NCBI RefSeq assembly: GCF_023065955.2 | Contig: NW_026622919.1 | Span: 1,190,501 to 1,254,500 of the forward strand | Direction of reading: 5' to 3' | Source: Ursus arctos | Taxonomy: Eukaryota; Chordata; Mammalia; Carnivora; Ursidae | Length of the DNA stretch: 64,000 bases | Part shown: positions 56,969 through 64,000 of the stretch, piece by piece | How positions within the stretch are numbered: the first letter of the stretch is position 1 | Layout: the number at the start of each line of letters is the position of its first letter | Notes under the pieces: generated by a model | Database searches by the model: none | Told to the model about the DNA's origin: nothing | The model's input: the letters and a program-made list of their open reading frames with translations, nothing else | Program-made: the position numbers and the translations under genes

Positions 56969-59639
56969 ACAGAGACGTGTGTGGAACTGGAGCCATGTGA
57001 CTCGTCCCCTGTCGCAGTCCTTGCTTCGGCCTGACGGAGAGCATGGGGAGCAGTCCCGTCGGGCAGCTGGGGTCGGTGTTCCCGGAGGGTGATGGCTTCT
57101 GTTCCGCCAGTCCTCACATGGGGTTGGGGCACCCTATGTTGTTGCCAGATTTCAGATGATCAGGTCGGGCTCCCCCTTTCCTTCTGGTGCTCTGCTTCCC
57201 AGAAACACGGACCAGTAGTCCCGACTTCGCAACATAATCCTTTCCTGTTTTTCTCTTTCACGTCGAAGCAGGAGCAGGCCAGAAAGTGTGCCCTTAATTG
57301 TGTCCCAGGGGAAGTGCTAGGGGGAACTGTGGCAGAGTCGAGTTTGACGAGCATGGACCTGGAGGGCCTGGTAGGCAGCTGTCCCATCTGGACCCAGTCT
57401 GGGACAGAAGAGAACAGGCGAGTGGTGTCACTTGGTCACTTGCCTCTCTGCTCCGGTGCCTTGCCGTGGCTGCTCAGAAGAGGCTGAGGTGCCCGTGGGA
57501 GGCCGGGCAGGGAGACCCCACTGAAGTCCTCAGGGTTTCTCTCCCCTTCCGGAGATGGTGCCCGTGGGCTACCCAGTTGTGCGTCAAAGCCGGTGAGACC
57601 TAAGGGCCCTGGTTCTGCAGCCCACAGACACGGTCTAGGCTGCAGCAGGCGGCTGGAAGGAGCTAGCAGCTGCGGAGCAGAGACCCGGGAAGGCTGGTGG
57701 GCCGTGGAGCACAGAGGCTCGCGGCAGGGGCAGCGGGGAGGGGACGCCGTGGCAGCAGAAGGCCTCGCTAGAGCGCACCCTGTAGCTCAGGCAGCTCCCA
57801 GGTCGACCTCACGGTGGCCGTGGTGCCTCTAACGGCCGTACCAGCGCTGCTGTTACGGAGTCCACGGCCCCCACTTGAACAGCGTGCTTCACACCAGGCA
57901 CTACACGGAAAGGTGACTGGCATGACCCGGCCCAGCCCTGGAGGAGCCCAGTGTCACGGGAAGGGATCGGCACATGCCCGGCCTTGGCTGCTATGGCCGC
58001 GAGAGCAGGATGGGGTTGAGGTCAGATCCAGGTGCAGTAGAGCCGTGTCCCTGGGAGGTGGTATCTGGGTAAGAGTCACGCATGGGGTGGGGGGAGGGGG
58101 GAGACTGCCGTTGGAGAGATGGTAGGCTACCCGCAGAGGACGCCTGCTGGAGGGGAAGGTGGGCCTAGGCCAGAGGCCACAGGTGCTGGGACCGACAGCT
58201 ACCAGGATGGGGGGTGTGGGGGTGGCGGCTCAGAGGCGTCGGAGCCATGGCTAAGGGTGCCGTGCATGGAGAGAAAGGCCCGAGAGGAAAGCAGGGGAAG
58301 GGGCCGCGCTCAGTGTGGAATCTAGGAGGCCGGCAGAGACACCCGACGTGGACAGGCTTCTGGAGTCGGGCTCCCACGAGTGCTCGGAGCTGGACCTCGC
58401 CAGTGCAGCAACTGTCCACACGTGGATACTAGTAAAGCGGCAGGTGGTGTGGCCCAGGGAGGGTGGGAGGTGACAGGAGAAACTGGAGGGGGTGATACCG
58501 CAGGAGCTGGGGAGACCATGGGGTGGCGGTGGGGGTGACTCAGTAAGAAGACCCAGAGATCTCCAGAGTCCGGCGGGCCACGTGGAGCCACAGACCATGC
58601 AGACTCCTCATGAGCCGGGAGTGGCCTCGATAGCTTTGAACCAGAACTCCTTATTTGTGAAACAGGAAGCCTCCTCCTACTTCCAGAGCTGGAGGACCCT
58701 GTCACTCTGTCTGTGCTGGGGTGCGCCTGAGGGGGAAAAGGGCTGTCGTGTAGGCAGAGCATCCAGGATCCAAGCAAACCAGGCATCTGGCCACTGAAAG
58801 GACAGTGCCAGGTGTCCCTGCAATGGCCAGCACTCTTCGTCGCCCAAAATGCCAGTTAAATGAGTGAAAGATGAAATAATACTTGGCGGTTTTACATTCT
58901 TTGCTCAGAAGAACTGCAATTGGCCAGCACCCCTCACATCCACCCAGATGGACGGGGCTGCCTCCTTAGCCTCGACCTGGACACTGTCCAGCCCTCTTCC
59001 TGGCCGGCGGGCCGCATGGAAGCTCAATGGTGGGTCCAGAAGTGGGTACGTGATCCTCTTGACCCGTCTGAGTTACTCTGCACGTGTTGAACAGGAAGCC
59101 AGCACCGGGGAGGGGCAGCAGAAGGCCTGCAGGGAGCAGAGCCCCTGGGCCTGACTTGTCATGAGGTGGCTCCTGTGGGGAGGAGCCAGTCAGCTGCCGA
59201 TCGTGTTCTCAACTGTTGGTTAGTTGAGCAAAGATGCGTGTGGTTACGGAGCAACTAAGAAGCAGCAGGCTTCTCTGCTTGCGGACTGTAGGAAACAGAG
59301 GGGCCGAGGGGCCGGATTCGATGAGTGATGGTTGCCCTTCTCCGACATCCTTTGGGGCCTCTAATCTGCCGTGTGTCTGCGCAAACCCCCGGAGTGAGGA
59401 TGGTTTGTTCTTGCCTTCAGGGAGCTGACAGTCTAACACGGGAAACAAAAGGGACAATTGTGATGCAGCCTAATATATACAATAGAAGCAAGCATGGGAA
59501 TGTGGTCTCAGAGCCCCTCTCGTCCCTGGTACAGAAATCCTTGACAAGTAGCCATCAAGAGCCTGTGCCTGCCTGCAGATCTCATTTATTCTCCCAGGAA
59601 CCTAGTAAAGTGATCTTTCTGTTTTTGAGGTTAAAGAAA

Positions 59640-59755
59640 ACAAAATTTATTTACTCATCCAGCAAATATGTGAGTGCCTGCCATGTGCCGGCACCATCCT
59701 TCCATGCTGGGGCCACAGCTGCGAACAAAACACAGAAATCCCTGCCTCCCCAGCG
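59640..59755 (-). mobile_element. L2 LINE fragment
   Basis: TTTACTCATCCAGCAAATATGTGAG followed by GCCTGCCATGTGCCGGCACC and GCGAACAAAACACAGAAATCCCTGCC is the reverse complement of an L2 3' end. Confidence 0.65.
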
Positions 59756-59779
59756 CTCTCCAGACGGATCCTGCAGGGG

Positions 59780-59907
59780 TTTTATTTTATTTTTTTCTAA
59801 TTATTATTTTGTTGTTGTTGTTGTTATCTTGACCCCCAATGTGGGGCTCAAACTCACAACCCTGAGATAGAGAGTCACATGCTCTACACTGAGCCAGCTG
59901 GATGCCC
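59780..59907 (-). mobile_element. Can-SINE fragment, reverse
   Basis: ATGTGGGGCTCAAACTCACAACCCTGAG to CCAGCTGGATGCCC is a reverse SINE head with a GTT-repeat tail (TTGTTGTTGTTGTTG). Confidence 0.8.
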
Positions 59908-59921
59908 TACAGGGCTTTTTT

Positions 59922-60590
59922 TAAACCACAGCTTCAGTGACACATAATTGACATACCATAAAGTTTACCCGTTTGGAATGTAAAATTTTAATTTTACAGT
60001 GACTTTACTGTATTCACAGGGTCATAATCCAACAGCACATTTAAATTCCAGAATATTTTCATCACCCCAAAAACAAACCCACTAGCAGTTACTCCCTCGT
60101 CTCCTCCCCCGGTCCCTGGCGTGTGCCAGCCCGTTTTCTGTCTGCGGATTTGTCGATCTGGGACACTGCATGTAAATGGAATCGTACCACACGTGACCTC
60201 TGCGTCTGGCTTCCTTCACTTGGCGTCATGTGTTCAAAGTTCACCCGTTTTCCAGCACAAATGGACACTTCAGTGTTTTTCTTGCCAGACCCTCTGATGA
60301 TGGATGGCTTTGTTACCCGCACTGTCTGGGGACCTGCCTATGGGCTGTTCCCGCAATGCGCTGCTGGGAACGTGTACACGGTCTTCCGTGAACATATGTC
60401 CTCAGCGCTCTGGGACGGGAGGCGCTGGGCCGGAGAGCAGCGCCAGCACATGCTTCCCCGCACCCCTGCCAGCGCGACGTTCCCGGCTCGCCCTGTCTGC
60501 TCGATCTCAGCCATCCGGCAGGTGCGAAGAGGTCTCTCCCTGTGGTTTCGCTTGCACGTTCTTTTCTTTATTATCCTTATCCTTTAAAAG
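59922..60590. mobile_element. Old L1 (L1M-type) fragment
   Basis: TGACACATAATTGACATACC, TGTAAATGGAATCGTACCAC, CTGGCTTCCTTCACTTGGC and GTGTACACGGTCTTCCGTGAAC match, in order, a well-known segment of ancient mammalian L1 elements. Many positions have drifted to G/C. Orientation not assigned. Confidence 0.65.
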
Positions 60591-61233
60591 AAAAAAAAGT
60601 CTGGGTTGAATAATAGTCATCACGGATAAGACTCGTCTCCCTGGACTGCAGCTGGAAGCCCTCTCGGCCGGAATGCCGCTGAGCGCCCGTCCCCGGCACG
60701 CACCACGCTCCGCGAATGGGCTCACTCAGGGTGGATTTTGTCAGATGTGATGAATGTCTGTACCCCAGCGTTACAAAAAAATCACATCTCATCTCTCTTC
60801 CTATTGCCTCGTGTTACGTTCACTTTATGGAAATGGTCTCTCAGACGCGTTAAGATATTCCTGAAGTTGGTAGAGCTACCAGTTTCTAGCCGGTCTTACC
60901 CTTATCATTTCTATTAACATTGGCCTATTTCTCTGTTTAACTGTGAAGGTCCTTAGGTGTTATTTTGTACTCTGACATGCAGATTTCTAGGAAAGAAGTG
61001 AGGAAAGTCCAGGGAGCTCCCGTGGCTTCTCCCCAGATGCTGGCATATTCTGCTCTTTTAATCTGAACTGATCGAGGGTGGGTGCAGCGTGAGGCCATTT
61101 GACCCCAAATCCTTCTGTATTTCTTTAAAAACAAGGATATTCAAAAAATGAAAAATAGGGCAACCCTATCAGGACCCCTCTCACTCTTGAGAGCTTCTCC
61201 TGTATCTTCATATAATAAACTTCTATCACTTTC

Positions 61234-61235
61234 AA

Positions 61236-61274
<39 letters not shown>

Positions 61275-61276
61275 AT
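61234..61276 (+). repeat. (AAAT)n microsatellite
   Basis: About ten AAAT units immediately before a Can-SINE. Confidence 0.92.
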
Positions 61277-61279
61277 GCA

Positions 61280-61446
61280 GGGGTGCCTGGGTGGCTCAGT
61301 CGTTAAGCGTCTGCCTTCGGCTCAGGGCGTGATCCCAGCGTTCTGGGATGGAGCCTGCTTCTCCCTCTCCCACTCTCCCTGCTTGTGTTCCCTCTCTCGC
61401 TGGCTGTGTCTCTCTCTGTCAAATAAATAAAATCTTTAAAAAATAA
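61280..61446 (+). mobile_element. Can-SINE, internally shortened
   Basis: Head GGGTGCCTGGGTGGCTCAGT with CGTTAAGCGTCTGCC and GGCGTGATCC. About 25-30 bases after the box B region are missing compared with the 5267 copy. Tail AAATAAATAAAATC. Confidence 0.92.
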
Positions 61447-61512
61447 CAATAAAAATAAATAAATAATAAATACATACAATAAAAATAAGTAAATAAAAAC
61501 CAAGGATATCCT

Positions 61513-61690
61513 TGGGGCTCTGGGGTGGCTCATTCAGTTAAGTGTCTGACTCTTGGTTTCTGCTGGGGTCATGATCAGGGTCATGAGATGGAGCCCCGAG
61601 TCAGGCTCTGCGCTCAACACGGAGTCAGCTTGAGATTCTCTCCCTGCCTCTGCCCCTCCCCTGCTCCCTCTCTTAAAAAACACAAAACAA
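61513..61690 (+). mobile_element. Can-SINE, older copy
   Basis: Diverged head GGGGCTCTGGGGTGGCTCAT, then AGTGTCTGACTCTTGG, a CT-rich body and an AC/A-rich tail. Confidence 0.85.
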
Positions 61691-62286
61691 AACAAAAGCC
61701 ACAGGATACTCTTTTACATAATCAGACACTAACTATGACAGGATGCCATTATCTGACCTGCAGACCTGATTCAATTTGGCCCGTTGTCCTAACAGCCTGT
61801 GTCCTACACGCTTTTCCTGTCCACATGGAAAGGAGCGCCTGGTCCAACGACCTCAAGACGTCTGTAGTTGTCTTAAACTGGTAGCGCCTCAGCCTTTCCT
61901 TACCTTCCATGACCTTGACACTTGTGAAGGTTGACCCCATCGGGGCTTGTCTCACTTCTCCACGAGCAGACCAGCGTCACGTATAGAATACCACAGGTGC
62001 GCTGTTTCCGTCTCAGCGCATCCTGTGACGTGCGGGACAGCGGTCTGTCTGCTTACTGGTGAGGCGGCCTTGCTCACTTGGTTCAGGTGGGAGCTGCTTG
62101 GGCCTATACTGTACAGTCACTGCTCTCCACTTCGGGACCCACAATTACCTTGACGGAGACATTATGAGATGAAGTGAATACCTGTGTCTCCAGGGTGTGC
62201 CCAGTATTCTTAGCGTCCTGGTGGGAAAACATTGTCGCCATGCTGTTTAATGGTGAGTCTTTACGTTCTCATTCTTTCAACTTTTT

Positions 62287-62467
62287 TTCTAAAAGGTTTT
62301 ATTAATTCATTGGAGAGAGAGTACGCGAAAGCAGGGGGAGTGGCAGGCAGAGGGAGAGGGAGACTCCCTGCAGAGCAGGGAGCCCAATGTGGGGCTCGAT
62401 CCCAGGACTCTGGGATCATGACCTGAGCCAAAGGCAGACACCCAACCATCCAAGGCACCCAGGAGCC
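62287..62467 (-). mobile_element. Can-SINE, reverse
   Basis: AAAAGGTTTTATTAATTCATT, purine tract, GGGGCTCGATCCCAGGAC and an end in AAGGCACCCAGGAGCC. Confidence 0.88.
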
Positions 62468-63049
62468 TCCCTTCAACTTTAATTGAAATACTTTTCTAAG
62501 CAAGACCTTTTCTAACCATTTATTTGGTTATTTATATCAGCATAGACAAGAATATTTATTTGATTGTATGAGTCATAACCTGTTAGCTGTTGTTTTGCTG
62601 TTCAGACTGTTTGGCTTCAGCCATCAGGAACCTGTTATGGTTCCTCTGTCCCCTTTGACATACCATCTCATCGCCTTAGCGTCTTCTGACTTTCTGCCCC
62701 CACGAGAGGCTCCGGGCTCACCTTCGCCTCCCCAGCTCCTTTCATGGAGATGGGGATTTAGCCACCAAGATCTGGGCGCTGCGTGCGCTCAGGGCTCCTG
62801 GGCTGTTGCTGCTTCTGGGCCTGCTCAGGACAGGGCTGGGGACTGTGCCTACGAATTCATGCATACACACATCGTATTCACCTCTGTATCTATCTAGCTG
62901 TGCAAATACATTTAAGAAAACTATGAGTTTACTGATGCCTCCGATTCCTTGCCTCCCCTTTCCTTACTGTAACTTCCTTCTCTGAACAGGAGAAACCTGC
63001 TCTCATCTGCTTACATGATGTCAGTGCTCTAAGAGCTGACCTAACTTAG

Positions 63050-63253
63050 GGCCGCCTGGGTGGCTCAGATGGTTGGGCGTCTGCCTTCGGCTCAGGTCAT
63101 GATCCCAGAGTCCTGGGATCGAACCCCGCGTCGGGCTTCGAAGCGCCTGCTCTCCCTCTCCCTCTGCCTGCCACTCCCCCTGCTCACATTCTCTCTCTCT
63201 CTCTCTCTCTCAAATGAATAAATACAAATCTTAAAAAACAATAATTAGTGTTT
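63050..63253 (+). mobile_element. Can-SINE with perfect target duplication
   Basis: Head GGCCGCCTGGGTGGCTCAG, a full body, a (CT)n tract at about 63191-63212 and an A-rich tail. An 11-base direct repeat ACCTAACTTAG flanks it (63039-63049 and 63254-63264), so it is a young, complete copy. Confidence 0.95.
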
Positions 63254-63926
63254 ACCTAACTTAGCTTCAGAACTGCTAACCAGGAGCCGTGTGACTGACT
63301 AGGCTACGGTGTGGAGGTCTCATCTTCGTGCTGAGCTGTAGAGCAGCCTGGGAAAGGGCTGCTTTCCAGAGTTGCCTAGGTGAGTCCTTTTCTTCTCTGC
63401 CCCTTTGGCGGAACTTGTACTATGGTGAGGTTCATTGGTTACATCTTTCCGGGGTGGGGGGTAACTTACGCATATTCATTGTTACGGAATTATACATGGT
63501 TGTGTAATGTTCATACGTGTTTATCTGACTTACACTGACTGGCTGTTACTATCGATGACTCACTCTGGGATCGACCGACCATTGGAGGAAAACAGCAATA
63601 AAAAATATGTACTTAAAGATTTTAGTGCAAAAACAAAACCACCGGAGTGCCAGGAAATACGCTCCTTAGTTTAAAATTTATCAACTTGTCTGTGATCGTT
63701 TAGCCTAAGCTAGGCCAGAGCCAATTTTTATGTAATCTGTGCAAGTTGTAAAAAGAAATTATCAAGTGTTTTAGCATGTTAATGAACTAACGGGAGCATG
63801 CCAGTTTTGAGTGTACAGATCCATCCCAAACAGGCCATTCGAGTCACCATTAATGATCTTACAGACTTTTACATTTCTTTCTGTTGTCGTTCCTGTCAAA
63901 TAGACAAACATCCAGGTGTTCGTACT

Positions 63927-64000
63927 GAGACCTTTTTAAAAGATTTATTTATTTATTTATTTTAGAGAGAGAGCACGAGCTGGGGGAGGGGCAGAGGGAG
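63927..64000 (-). mobile_element. Can-SINE, reverse, cut by the window end
   Basis: TTTTTAAAAGATTTATTTATT followed by AGAGAGAGAGCACGAGCTGG, the start of a reverse copy that runs off the window. Confidence 0.88.

Larger units (their letters stand above)
56990..64000. other. Intergenic region downstream of ALYREF
   Basis: No supported gene; in other mammals ARHGDIA lies further along, beyond this window. The first 2.6 kb is unique-looking GC-rich sequence without domains in its frames. After 59.6 kb it becomes repeat-rich (L2, L1, six Can-SINEs, AATA repeats). Confidence 0.6.

Overview
This is a mammalian nuclear genomic window with eight intron-containing protein genes and one gene entered only at its last exon. 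Spliced exons reconstruct proteins with the lengths I recall for the human orthologs: PYCR1 320 aa (human 319), MAFG 162, SIRT7 400, PCYT2 407/389, ANAPC11 84, ALYREF 256 (human 257), MYADML2 307, NPB 123 (human 125). The gene order NOTUM-MYADML2-PYCR1-MAFG-SIRT7-PCYT2-NPB-ANAPC11-ALYREF, with NPB and ANAPC11 on the opposite strand, is that of human chromosome 17q25.3. About a dozen tRNA-Lys-derived Can-SINEs (heads reading GGCGCCTGGGTGGCTCAG, A-rich tails with AATAAA runs) place the genome in Carnivora. The subtype with CAGTCGTTAAGCGTCTGCC and GGCGTGATCC suggests a caniform, probably an arctoid (bear, seal or mustelid group); that last step is an inference.

Layout: 1-770, last coding exon and 3' UTR of NOTUM (+). 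771-6240, intergenic with a cluster of Can-SINEs near 4.6-5.5 kb. 6240-8445, MYADML2 (+), coding region in a single exon. 8.4-10.5 kb, intergenic. 10.5-15.4 kb, PYCR1 (+). 15.4-19.0 kb, intergenic with a SINE nested in a SINE. 19.0-28.7 kb, MAFG (+), with a CpG-island first exon, two coding exons and a 4.4 kb 3' UTR. 28.7-35.0 kb, SIRT7 (+, 10 coding exons). 35.0-42.25 kb, PCYT2 (+, 14 coding exons including the alpha-isoform cassette). 44.3-44.9 kb, NPB (-). 46.9-53.0 kb, ANAPC11 (-), sharing a divergent CpG promoter with ALYREF (+, 53.1-57.0 kb). 57-64 kb, intergenic sequence with SINE, L1 and L2 remains and no supported gene.

The genes are linked by synteny, not by a pathway: Wnt deacylation (NOTUM), proline synthesis (PYCR1), stress transcription (MAFG), a nuclear sirtuin (SIRT7), phosphatidylethanolamine synthesis (PCYT2), a neuropeptide (NPB), the anaphase-promoting complex (ANAPC11) and mRNA export (ALYREF). 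The most informative non-coding signals are a C/EBP-ATF response element at the PYCR1 promoter, two Maf-recognition elements inside MAFG, a perfect MEF2-type site before MYADML2, a GC-AG intron in SIRT7, an in-frame stop-free 87-nt intron in NPB, and an ACACGC-rich higher-order tandem array in the ANAPC11 intron that is stop-free in all six frames over about 600 bp. I saw no evidence for an undescribed genetic system; the locus is a conserved vertebrate gene cluster.
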